Source: Cladocopium goreaui (lineage: Eukaryota; Sar; Dinophyceae; Suessiales; Symbiodiniaceae). From it: 64,000 nucleotides of DNA. The notes under the pieces are model-generated. The model was not told where the DNA came from and made no database searches. It saw only the letters and a program-made list of their open reading frames with translations. Positions 21,955 to 32,700 of the stretch are shown here, piece after piece. Both the position numbers and the translations under genes were made by a program. The DNA is taken from NCBI GenBank assembly GCA_947184155.2, contig CAMXCT020002324.1:523576-587575 (forward strand), in the 5' to 3' direction. How positions within the stretch are numbered: position 1 is the first letter of the stretch; every line of letters begins with the position of its first letter.

Positions 21955-22131
21955 TGCCCTGTTCATTGCTGCCTTGACAACGAGGGGCACGCACGTCGGA
22001 TCAACGGCACGTCTCGAGGCGTCCTGGCATTGATCTTCGTCAGCTTCGCCTGGGGCTACCTTCGCCTGGGCATCGCCGTGCTGCGCTGCAGCGCGGCCTT
22101 CTTGCGCGCAAGGCGTTCTGGAAGGGCCCCA
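21955..22131 (+). CDS. Exon-like island, hydrophobic in the plus frame
   Basis: The plus frame reads SQICPVHCCLDNEGHARRIN then GTSRGVLALIFVSFAWGYLR then LGIAVLRCSAAFLRARRSGR. It fits the membrane-protein exons at 19072 and 20635. The opposite strand is also open (...PLVVKAAMNRAYLGDSW), so strand is not certain. Confidence 0.35.
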
Positions 22132-22137
22132 TGACTT

Positions 22138-22254
22138 ACCCATGACGGATCCATGGTGCTGCTATATATGCTATATATGGTGTGCCATGGATCCCATGAA
22201 TATACCCCCTTTATGTTAGCATATATACCAGCACCAGCCGGATCCGTCATGGGT
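22138..22254. repeat. Family E inverted repeat with GGATCC arms
   Basis: ACCCATGACGGATCC (22138-22152) is the exact reverse complement of 22240-22254. Inner arms GGTGCTGCTATATATGC and GCATATATACCAGCACC match less perfectly. Confidence 0.88.
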
Positions 22255-22319
22255 TATGGTTCAGCTTTTGGTTTAAGACAGGCATAACTGCGGGGAAAGA
22301 CACCTTGTACTACCACTAG

Positions 22320-22640
22320 GCTTAAGTCGTATCAATCGACCTGAAGTCGTATCACACCTGCGTGCGCGCAGTGTTTCGTATAGATTTTGATAGTTCTTTC
22401 TTTGATGGGTTATTGATTCGAACACTTTTTCATCGCTGTGCGCAATGTTTTGTTGACATGATTCTATTTGACCCTACTAGCCCTAGCGTTAAGTCGTATC
22501 AGCTCGTAGAAGTTGTATCGGGAGGCCGTGCGCCTGGAAAAAGTTCAAGTTTGGCATCACCACAACTTTTAGTAATTGGACGATTTCATTGTTTTGGGGC
22601 CGTGCGCCTAGAAAAAGTTCAATTTTTGTATTGCGTTGAT
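22320..22640. repeat. Diverged direct repeats (AAGTCGTATCA; GGCCGTGCGCCT)
   Basis: AAGTCGTATCA occurs three times (22325-22500), and GGCCGTGCGCCTRGAAAAAG occurs twice about 75 bp apart. Related GTGTGCCATTGGGATTTT units recur at 23285, 23395 and 23515, beyond the triplet tract. Confidence 0.6.
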
Positions 22641-22689
22641 TTATAAAACTTATATTATATTTCATTATTCTTTCAACGGGGCAAACGCT

Positions 22690-23145
22690 GGTTGCTGCTT
22701 TCTGCTTGCTTTCTGCTTGCTTTCTGCTGCTTGCTGCTTGCTTGCTGCTCCTTGCTGCTGCCTCCTGCTGCTGCTGCTGTTGCTGCTGCTGTTGCTGCTG
22801 CTGTTGCTGCTGCCTGCCTGCTGCTGTTGCTGCTGTTGCTGCTCCTTGCTGCTGCTGCGGCTGCGGCTTCCTTCTGCTGCTGCTGCTGCCTCCTGCTGCT
22901 GCCTCCTGCTGCTGCCTCCTGCTGCTGCCTCCTGCTGCTGCCTCCTGCTGCTGCTGCTGCTGCTGCCCGCCTGCTGCTGCTGCTGCTGCTGCTTCCTCCT
23001 GCTGCTGCTGCTGCTGCCTCCTGCTGCTGCTGCTGCTGCCTCCTGCTGCTGCTGCTGCTTCCTCCTCCTGCTGCTGCTTCCTCCTCCCTCCTCCTGCTAC
23101 TGCTGCTGCTTCCTCCTGCTGCTGCTGCCGCTGGTGCAAACATTT
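22690..23145. repeat. CTG/CAG-type trinucleotide tract
   Basis: About 450 bp of TGC triplets with TCC and CCT interruptions. All three plus frames and two minus frames stay open, giving Leu/Cys/Ala or Gln/Ala/Ser runs. The open frames are explained by the repeat, so no gene is called. Confidence 0.92.
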
Positions 23146-25480
23146 CGCCGAAAAAGAAAATTACAGTCTCGGTCGCCTTGTTTGGCGCTGGCGGGAGATA
23201 CGGGCGGGAGACGCAAGCAGAGAGAGGGAATGTTTACAGAAGGCAGAACTTATGAAACATTCAAGCGGAAGCGGATGTTGACAGCGGTGTGCCACTGGGT
23301 TTTCAGATTTTAACGTTGTTGATATGATGATGTTGCCCATAGCTATTACATGGAAATCTATGTTTGTTAGGAAACAAAGTTAAAGATCTTGCAGGCCGTG
23401 TGCCATGGTGATTCCTAAAAATATCCTTTGAAAACATAGTTTAAACATATGTGAATACCTCAGTGCGCGCAATGTTTTCTTCATTTTTGGAGATATAACA
23501 ACATTCCTTGAAAGCCGGTGTGCCATTGGGATTTTGATATTTTGATGTGACTTTTGCCCAGTTGATGTGACTTTCTTCCAACTCGCTGTTACATGGGGTT
23601 GATGTGACTTCTGCCCAACTGATGTGACTTAAACCCTTCGCTCGTAAGATCTTGTAGGTTTTTACTGCGATCAGAAGTGGATTAAAATTACCCTGTTCCA
23701 CTTATAAATGAGCTGAACTCAGTACGTGTACTGGAATTTGTTTGAAGAAAATAACACAGGAAACCATCACACATGGTTAAAAGATGTCAAAAGAACATAC
23801 GGGTCAAAGCGTATGACCCAAAGGTCACAAAGTTCATTGTAGTCATGTTCAATAGCCTTTAAATATCTTTAAATAGTCTTTAAAGTACATATTAAACCAT
23901 TCAATTCCCAAGTTTCAACCATATAGACATATAAGTTTCCTCGTGTTCACATTTTCCCCGCGGACCTCGTTGTGATTCCGAGCGGGTCAGAGGCCATCCA
24001 TTGGTGCATATCCTTTGCTCTTTGGCCTTGTTCACATTGCTGGCCTCGCCTTGTCACTCGGCTTCCGCGGTACAGAAATGACGGAAATGCTGGGAATGGG
24101 GAACTGAACGTTTGGGAAAATCGTGGGTAATTGTAGTCAGTACACTCAGTAGACTAACCAGCTGAAACTGAGTCAAGTTGCATGGCGAAGATTGGCCATG
24201 ATATATGTCGATCTGTCAATGGGAGAGATCCTGAGGATGGTCATTCTGGTTTATTTTTTTATATGGAAAACCATAAAGGGGAACAAACATTGGTCGTGGC
24301 CAACCGAACGTCATAAAACAACCCCAAGATTCGTTGATAACTAAGCAAAGTGGTACTCTTTGTTGCAACTATATATGTTTCTGAATACTCAATGACAATG
24401 TACAGGGAAGGAACACAGTACCATTATATAGCTACTAGCCTGCAGTAGGGGTGCAAGTGTGGAACAAATAGATATGATATGACATGTTATGATATGATAT
24501 GATAATATGATATGGCTTCATATGAAATGAAATGATATGATATGATATAAGTCAAGATGAATTGATATGATATCATCATATAAGGTAATATTTGTATGTT
24601 CTTTTAAAAAAGAACATGTCTCCGGCAAAGGAAACATCCGTTGTTCCACAATGTTCCAAGTGCTGACTTGATCAAGACTTGGATTTTAAACCGGGAAGAG
24701 CCTGTCATTCTCAACTTGCGAAACCATCCCCCCAAAAAAATAGTTTTGTGACGTTTGAGATATGGGCTTGTCTTGAAATAGAACCCACAATCAAATGCGT
24801 CATCATAAGTGTCCCCTTTTTTATGGCTGTTCTATATGGTGGTAAATGTCCAATCTTGGGGCATACCCATTTGTTGAACAGAAATCTCGACTTCATTACA
24901 AAAGCTAGGGTGAACCACAACCAGGCACCATGATGTGCACAGCATTCTACAAATCCTACTTACCACCACTTATGACTGTAGGGGTCCACATAACTATTTT
25001 TGTTGCGTTGACTTGTTTTGTTCTATGCTTGTGGGCAAAAAGGGGAATTCTCATGGTTGATGACACCAAATACTATATACCATTACTAGCCCATTACCAA
25101 CCCATTACTAAATTAAGCAATAGTGATATCCCATCAAATCAAATTACTATCATATTATTATTGGTATACTCATATTCTGATTGGTATAATCATAATCATT
25201 ACTATAGTATACTATAGTATCATTACCTGCGTATTACTATACATTACAATGTGATTACCCATAGTACCCATGTAATAATCATAATCATAATCATTACACA
25301 ATTATTATAGGTGTATTCCCCCATGACCCCGTTTTTTCTTTGGCAGCTCACTGTCCAGTTTTTTCGTATCGAGGTGGGGCTTAGCTGTGCTGGGCATGCG
25401 CCACTCGCCGCGTTTTTACTGGAATTGGACCATGGCTAATTTAGGTGTGTGATAAATGTTGGAATCATTGGGATTTCATG
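23146..25480. other. No gene recognised
   Basis: Contains short GATGTGACTTYTGCCCA repeats (23540-23640), an ATGAT/GATAT microsatellite (24471-24580) and otherwise non-repetitive DNA. A weak open frame at 24679-24933 has no family match by eye. Confidence 0.4.
24471..24580. repeat. (GATAT/ATGAT)n microsatellite
   Basis: Tandem ATGATATGAT units with small variations. Confidence 0.85.
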
Positions 25481-26600
25481 TAATGTAACTTTATGTAATT
25501 TCATGTAAATTCATGTAATTTCATGTAAGTTCATGTAAGTTCATGTAACTTAATGTAATTTCAGGTAAGTTCACGTAACTTAATGTAATTTAAGGTAATT
25601 TAATGTAACTTATTGTAATTTCATGTAAATTCATGTATCTTTATGTAATTTCATGTAAATTCATGTATCTTTATGTAATTTCATGTAAGTTCACGTAACT
25701 TAATGTAATTTCATGTAAATTCATGTAATTTCATGTAATTTCATGTAAGTTCATGTAACTTAATGTAATTTCATGTAAGTTCACGTAACTTAATGTAATT
25801 TAAGGTAATTTAATGTAACTTATTGTAATTTCGTGTAAATTCATGTATCTTTATGTAATTTCATGTAAATTCATGTATCTTTATGTAATTTCATGTAAGT
25901 TCACGTAACTTAATGTAATTTAAGGTAATTTAATGTAACTTATTGTAATTTCATGTAAATTCATGTATCTTTATGTAATTTCATGTAAGTTCATGTAAGT
26001 TCATGTAATTTAATGTAATTTCATGTAAGTTCATGTAACTTAATGTAATTTCATGTCAGTTCACGCAACTTAATGTAATTTAAGGTAATTTAATGCAACT
26101 TATTGTAATTTCATGTAAATTCATGTATCTTTATGTAATTTCATGTAAATTCATGTATCTTTATGTAATTTCATGTAAGTTCACGTAACTTAATGTAATT
26201 TAAGGTAATTTAATGTAACTTATTGTAATGTCATGTAAATTCATGTATCTTTATGTAATTTCATGTAAGTTCATGTAAGTTCATGTAATTTAATGTAATT
26301 TCATGTAAGTTCATGTAACTTAATGTAATTTCATGTAAGTTCACGTAACTTAATGTAATTTAAGGTAATTTAATGTAACTTATTGTAATTTCATGTAAAT
26401 TAATGTATCTTTATGTAATTTCATGTAAGTTCATGTAAGTTCATGTAATTTAATGTAATTTCATGTAAGTTCATGTAACTTAATGTAATTTCATGTAAGT
26501 TCACGTAACTTAATGTAATTTAAGGTAATTTAATGTAACTTATTGTAATTTCATGTAAATTCATGTGTCCTAATGTAATTTCATGTAAGTTCATGTAATT
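25481..26600. repeat. 10-bp satellite in exact register, about 112 units
   Basis: Units such as TCATGTAAGT, TCATGTAATT, TAATGTAACT and TTATGTAATT follow each other for 1,120 bp with no insertion or deletion: every unit starts at a coordinate ending in 1. Variants form a higher-order pattern; the marker unit TAAGGTAATT recurs at 25591, 25801, 25921, 26081, 26201, 26361 and 26521 (steps 120, 160 or 210). AT-rich and non-coding. Confidence 0.97.
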
Positions 26601-26604
26601 TAAT

Positions 26605-27640
26605 GGGATATAGAAGCAACAACGTGTTCCTTGGGTGTGTTTAAGCATGATGAATAGCCAACAATACAGGAGATGTAATGGGGAGATACAGCTGATATAA
26701 TGGAATATATCAGCAATATGAAGGCTCGGTTTTGACTGAAACTTTTTGTAGTTTTTTCGGTATACTATCCCCAAGATATTGGCAATTTTCATGGGGAATC
26801 TGATCAGAGAAACCCGCTTGGATCCCATCCTGGTGCAGTTGGATCCCATAATTTTCCCCATTGAAATGGCTGTTCCGTGGTGGCAAATAGCCTCCAGTAA
26901 ATTCACTTGTTGACCCTGGTAGATAGGGCAAAAAAGGGGTTGGAAGATGAGTTAGTTTCCACTAAACATTGGTTATTTTTAGGGTCGAACTGTTAATTTA
27001 CCAGAGGGTACCCAGCAAATGAGCAAATGAAGTATGAAGCAGTGTTGGTTTCCAGTGCGCTGGCGAAGTTCTGGAGACTTAGACGTTGAACATGGCTGCA
27101 AAGACTTTGCTGCGAAGTTGCGGCTAATGCTCAGAAGAACGGGAAAGCTTTGGATCTTTGGCTCAGACAATGTCTCGGTCAGACCTGAAAGAGAAACTGG
27201 ATGGTTTCCTGCGTCAGATAGAAAGTGCTCAGCAGCAGGAAACACTTGAGAGCATGATTTCACAGGCTCTCAGGCTTTGTCAATGAATTTTGCTGAACTC
27301 AATAAGACATGTTTTCATTGATAGGGCAAGACTTGTTTTACACCTGAAACAACTTTCTGGTCCGTTGAAGTCTTAGCTATTACAGTATATATATATATAT
27401 CCATCCCAGAAATCTAGTATTGGAAGCAAGAAACTGTAGCTTTGAGGATCACCCCACTTAGCAACTGGCTATCAAATGGGCTTAGCTTCTAACATTTTGT
27501 GACCCAATGATTCATGGGAAATGCCAGGTGACTCATCGTATGATCCTCCAAGAGGTTTGACACATCTCCAGGTGATTTTAGTCCTACTGGCTGAGGGGTT
27601 GCCAGGGTTACAACTTGAGCCTCTAGTCCAAGACAACTAT
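26605..27640. other. No firm gene
   Basis: Includes a family A right-end fragment (about 26970-27009), a coding-like patch at 27034-27249 open on both strands (plus: WFPVRWRSSGDLDVEHGCKD...), and a short (TA)n run near 27390. Confidence 0.3.
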
Positions 27641-27646
27641 GTGAAG

Positions 27647-27744
27647 CTGGTTGGTGGTTTGGAACATTTTTTCCATATATTGGGAATAGTAACCCCAACT
27701 GACAAACTCATATTTTTCAGAGGGGTAGTTCAACCACCAACCAG
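27647..27744. mobile_element. Family B inverted-repeat element
   Basis: Starts CTGGTTGGTGGTTTGGAACA and ends CAACCACCAACCAG. Confidence 0.85.
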
Positions 27745-27921
27745 GAAGTTTAAATGGGCTTTTTGGCTTAAGTTCCCAACCGTTGATATCTGGATTCAAA
27801 ATGACGGTCCCACTTATCTTGGGCATTTTTGTCAGGTGCTCAATCCAGTTGGGTCAGATCCTTCAAAGTCGACGTCAAGAAACTTGGGGTACAAGGAACA
27901 AAAGAAAACGGTCTAAATCTA

Positions 27922-28021
27922 CCCTCTGGTTAACATAGCGAACTGGAACATGGACATAGAAATAGTGGATTTGGGCATGAAAAAGGATGATTTTCCATAG
28001 TTATGTTACTTTACCAGAGGG
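27922..28021. mobile_element. Family A element with an 8-bp flanking duplication
   Basis: CCCTCTGGTTAACATAG at the left and TTACTTTACCAGAGGG at the right. TAAATCTA flanks both sides (27914-27921 and 28022-28029). Confidence 0.85.
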
Positions 28022-28104
28022 TAAATCTAAATAAATCTACATTATACTGTAATTAAATGCAAAACACAGTATCCCTCAAGCCACAGTGAAACTCCAGCAA
28101 CCAG

Positions 28105-28275
28105 GTAGCAGCTTTCAAGACATCGAGGATTTGGACTGGCAGTCGCAGTTTGGGACCGCTTCGGCGTCCCTCGGAGTGCTTTTGTTGGGCGGGGTGGGAG
28201 GATGCCAACCGCGAGAGAAGTGGATTTTTCACCAACAAAATGCGGATTCAGCGAACGGAAAACAGAGATTTGGTA
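28105..28275 (+). CDS. Exon-like island, frame ambiguous
   Basis: Follows AACCAG. One frame gives DIEDLDWQSQFGTASASLGV then LLLGGVGGCQPREK; the frame in phase with AG|GTA gives VAAFKTSRIWTGSRSLGPLR and stays open to about 28275. The opposite strand is open too. GC-rich, unknown. Confidence 0.25.
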
Positions 28276-28731
28276 TGATAAGAGTCCTAGAAGTTCATAT
28301 GAACAACCATGAAGATCGAAGCAGCAAAAACTCAGGATTTAATCTTGAGATATTTAGTGGGGACTACACCCAGAAATAATACGAAGCAACAACCCTTTGG
28401 AAGTCAACTGTGGTATGGTAGGAACTCTATATTATTGATGGGAAAATCACAATAGGAAATAAAACCCATGCGTGGATAGTACATTTGATTACCCTAGTGC
28501 ATGTCTTGAGTTTTCCAGGCGAATTTCAGCCAAGGTAGACGTGCATTTGTTTGGCGTGTCAGTGGGGATCTGTACTAGCACCAAGGTTTTTTTACGAAGC
28601 CGGGGGGTTGTTGCTTCCGCATTTCCAGGATTTTCAGGGCACCAAATGATTTGATGGCCAGAAATGCCCATGTTTCTGGGCAAATTATAACTGGAATCAT
28701 GGTTTGTTTTAGGGAAATCATCCCCACTCAT

Positions 28732-28746
28732 GGCCTTCATTCAGGT
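28732..28746. repeat. Left target-site duplication of the LINE
   Basis: GGCCTTCATTCAGGT, identical to 35318-35332. Confidence 0.85.
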
Positions 28747-28748
28747 CA

Positions 28749-29705
28749 AATCATGCCCATGTTTCTGGGCAAATCATCCCAGTCTGGGCAGCTCCAAAGG
28801 CAGAGGATGGCAGATTGACAGATGAATATCGAGTTTTGTGGCTTGCAGCACATGTGGATGCACAGAAAGCAGCCGCATTCACAGCCAAAATTGGAGGAGC
28901 TGCGGGACTTGTCAGAGGCAAGTCATCCCTGGGCATCCGTGTCACATCCAGCATGTTTGAAGCCGCCTGGAAGGTAGTATATCCCACAGAACAAGCCCCG
29001 GCAGACATTTCCAATAAATGGATTTACAAGCTCGAGCCTTTGCCATATGGATGCAATGCAGCCATGTTGACGGAGTGGAGTCAACATGTCAAATGGGCAA
29101 TTCGCCCTTTGAGAGCCACTGGTCCGAAATCATGGCTAGTATGCACAGGGGATGTACCACCGGCTGGTACTTTGGCGTTCAATGGCCACCCTGTTTTGCC
29201 ACGTTTTATGCCTCAGAGACAATCAGCGCAATCCCAACCAATCCTAGCAGGACCAAGAAGTTCCCAAAGAAATGTGCCACAAGCGACAAATGCCACACTC
29301 ACTGCCAACCCTGCCCAAGATCCTTGGTGGAACTACCTCCAGCGCAATGGGGGTCAAGCAGCTGCATCAGCACCAGCACAGGGACCTGTGGAACAAAGAT
29401 TTGCCCAACAAGAAGCAAAAGTCCAGGAACTTGAGCAGAAGTTGGAGGCCATTCAACAAACACAGACACAACAAACAGGCAATATCCAGCAATTGCAGAC
29501 CGACCTGGTCAACACCGAACAAAAGATTGCTCACTCCCTCCACAATACCATGGAACATGTGAAAGCCGATTTGTCCAAGAGCTTTGGTGAAGCATTGGCT
29601 CTACAATCCAAGCAGTTTGAGGCCAACATGAACTCACTGAAGCAAGCGCTCCTTCAGCCCAAAAGGAAAACGCCAGCTGAAGGAGATGCAGATATGAAAG
29701 AGTGA
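28749..29705 (+). CDS. LINE ORF1, C-terminal part (nucleic-acid-binding / coiled-coil protein)
   Basis: Open from the element's left edge to TGA 29705, about 318 codons. The first part is compact (EYRVLWLAAHVDAQKAAAF..., AAWKVVYPTEQAPADISNKW). The middle is Pro/Gln/Ala-rich. The last 100 residues are a predicted coiled coil (QEAKVQELEQKLEAIQQTQT, then LQTDLVNTEQKIAHSL), ending in a basic tail (PKRKTPAE). In LINEs, ORF1 proteins bind element RNA; that role is by analogy. No CCHC knuckle is seen in this part. The start codon is missing; a downstream TTG is not convincing. Confidence 0.65.
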   Translation, partial: NHAHVSGQIIPVWAAPKAEDGRLTDEYRVLWLAAHVDAQKAAAFTAKIGGAAGLVRGKSSLGIRVTSSMFEAAWKVVYPTEQAPADISNKWIYKLEPLPYGCNAAMLTEWSQHVKWAIRPLRATGPKSWLVCTGDVPPAGTLAFNGHPVLPRFMPQRQSAQSQPILAGPRSSQRNVPQATNATLTANPAQDPWWNYLQRNGGQAAASAPAQGPVEQRFAQQEAKVQELEQKLEAIQQTQTQQTGNIQQLQTDLVNTEQKIAHSLHNTMEHVKADLSKSFGEALALQSKQFEANMNSLKQALLQPKRKTPAEGDADMKE

Positions 29706-29768
29706 CAAGATCGCTATGCCTTAATTAATGCAAGCCTTTCCAAGCCTTCGACAGTCATTGCCCAATTT

Positions 29769-32700
29769 TTGGGCCAGACACAATTGATTGCCGACAATAC
29801 ATGCCAATTTGTGCCAAGTGCTCAGAGCGCCGTGTGTGCACTGACATTAGGTTTTTTCACATCGAAACCCACCGGGGTAGGACATGTAGGGATTTGTCAC
29901 ATGACCATGTTTTGTGCCATGAATGCAGCCAGCGATGTATACACGGCCAAGACCAATACAGATTGTGACCTTCTCAGCAGTCATGCCATGCATCAAACAT
30001 CACCGTTGCTAGGATGTGCCCAGCGCATTGGTGAAGCCACCAACCCAGGACCACAGCACCGGAAAGAGAGACCTTGCCTACTCAACGTAGTTCTTGCCAA
30101 CCCTACTAGTGTGTCACAGAAAAAGCAGACGTTTGATAAACTCTTGCGTAGTGAAAATGTACAGATCCTTTGTCTGTCAGAGACCGCAGCCACCAAAGAA
30201 GTACAGCAAACCTGCCAAAAAGAACTTGCCACCATGCACTACAAATGTTTTTGGTCTAATCCAGTCCCCCCCCAAAGAATTTGCCTGAATGGCAATGCCA
30301 GCGTCCGTGGCAAAGCCGGGGGGACTGCGACATTTGCCAACATACCCATGCGTAAATGCAAAAATCCACTCCCTGCGGAGTGGCAGTCGACCACAAGATT
30401 TGTCCATACAATCGCAAGTTGGGGACAAACGCATTTGCAGGTTTTTACACTGTATAGTATACCTCAATCACATCCCAATGCAAAAGATTTCCTCAATTCC
30501 CTACTCACAATGACCTTGACACAAGCCATGACATTACCCCTTCGTTTCATAATTTGCGGTGACTTCAACATGGAATTGCATGACATTCCTGTGTGGTCTA
30601 AATTCCAACAACTTGGATGTACCGACTTGATTGCCTTGCATGAGCATAAATATGCCGTGCCTATGCCAAACACTTGCCAAGGAGTAACCAGGCCAGATAA
30701 TGCGATTATATCCCATCAACTAATTCCACATGTGGGACACATCAGGGTTTTGTCGCAAGAATGGTTTGCTACTCATTCACCAGTGCTTTTCAGTTTGCAA
30801 TTGCCACAGCCAACAATGTTCAGGACTCACCTCAAGCTGCCGTTGTCGTGGGTCTCCCTGGGGGTGGACAGAGATGACATTGAAAAAGCTTATGCTGTTG
30901 AAAGCCCCTCCATGGAATTACCCACCACATTTGAAGCCTGGGGTCAGAACTTGGAACAGGTCATTGACAGAAGTGTCCAAGACATCCATGCGGTCACAGG
31001 ACACGGTCCAACACACCTCACCAGGGCCTACAGAGGACGTTGTCAACCACGAAAACCTGTCCGGTCACCCATTCACAGTGCAGTGAAAACACCACGCCAT
31101 GGCGACTTTGACCCTATGTATGAGGTCACTACCATGCCAACGAAACGTAAAGTCACCCAGTTGAGGCGCATTCAGAATCTCTACAGGCGCTTGCAAAAGA
31201 GTGAAAACTCCGAACAAACCACACAGAGATATGTGGATGAGATGAAACTGGAATGGATTGCCATCCTTAAATCATGTTGTTTTGGTCAACCATTTCATCA
31301 CTGGATGGCAGGAGTACCAGAAATCGGCATGCCACCCTGGCCATTACCCACCAGCCGGTGGTTACATGTGGCAATGCAGGTTGTTCAACATCATGTCACC
31401 AGTGCCATTGCAGCAGACAAGAAGAGCTATGACAAAAAATCTCAATTCGTCCAGATGTGTGACAAAAAGTTTCGAGGATCCTCCCAAACTTTCATGGCAG
31501 TTAAATCAGCTCCTCCGTTGCCTATCACGGAGGTATACATGCCACACAAAGAAACATGTAATCTCACATGGAATCCCACTGACAACCAAGTCACATGCCA
31601 TACCCATAATCCAGACCTTTTTAACACCATGGCGCCAGTAAAAATACAGGACTCCACTGGTTGGATTGTAGGCCTGCAAGAAGATGCAATTGTACTCCAA
31701 ATGCATACCCTGCCGGGTACACAACCAGAATCAGCCGAGGTTAGCCAGGCTAACTACATTGTGGATCCCAAACAGGTTGCAGATCAACTTACTCACTTCT
31801 GGGCGCCTCTGTGGCAACAGAATCACCACATTGGACCAGAAGACACTTGGGAAGAGTTTCAAACCCTGATGAACCGCATGCCGCTGCCACCACGACCATA
31901 CCACATTGATGACAGTTTGACAGCTTGGAAAAAGGCAATTCGCAAATTGAAAGCAAAATCAGCCAGAGGGTTTGACGCCATCTCTGCACAAGAAATCAAG
32001 TTGTTGCCTGACCCATTAATCCAACAACTCATCGATGTTTGTAATAACTATCCTGAGGGCTTCCCAGCGTGGATGATGCGATCACGGGTTTGCCCCTTGA
32101 ACAAAGTTGATGAAGTGCCATTACCATCCCAAAGTAGACCGATTTGTATCCTCAGCCAGATCTATCGTCTTTACAGCGCGGTGTGGTGCTCTCAGGTACT
32201 CAGCCACTGGGCCACGTGGTTGCCATCAGATATCACAGGTATGATTCCTTCCAGAAGTGGATACAATGCTGCCTATTCCTTGCAAACTTACCTTGAATTG
32301 GCACATTTCAATCACCACCAGTTAGCTGGCATCACCTTGGACTTGATCAAGTGTTTCAACAACATCAGACATGAATGTGGGCGGCGCCTTTTGCTTGCCA
32401 TTGGGTTACCAGCCACTTATGTTAACTGTTGGCATAAGAGCATTCAAACGATGACCAGATTTTGGGAGGTTTCCGGCCAATCGTTTGGTCCTGTTCCAGC
32501 TACTTGCGGGTTACCAGAAGGGGACTCCCATAGCGTCCTTGCCATGATTTGCATTGCATTTTTGTGGAGCTCCAACATCCAGGCATCAACCAGTCCTTCC
32601 TTCAAAGCATCCGCCTATGCTGACAACTGGTCTTGGCATTCTACCGAATTTGCTGATCATGAACCAGCGGCCAAGATCACTAATGAGGTGACTCAGATTT

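Noticed and set aside
22489-23313. Long poly-Gln/Ala and poly-Leu/Cys ORFs on both strands
   Set aside because: They exist only because the triplet tract lacks stops in most frames; there is no non-repeat domain or start context.
27755-27790. GGGCTTTTTGGCTTAAGTTC as a relic of the dinoflagellate spliced leader
   Set aside because: It only partly resembles the leader (GCCATTTTGGCTCAAG), with several mismatches, and it stands beside a family B element rather than at a gene start.
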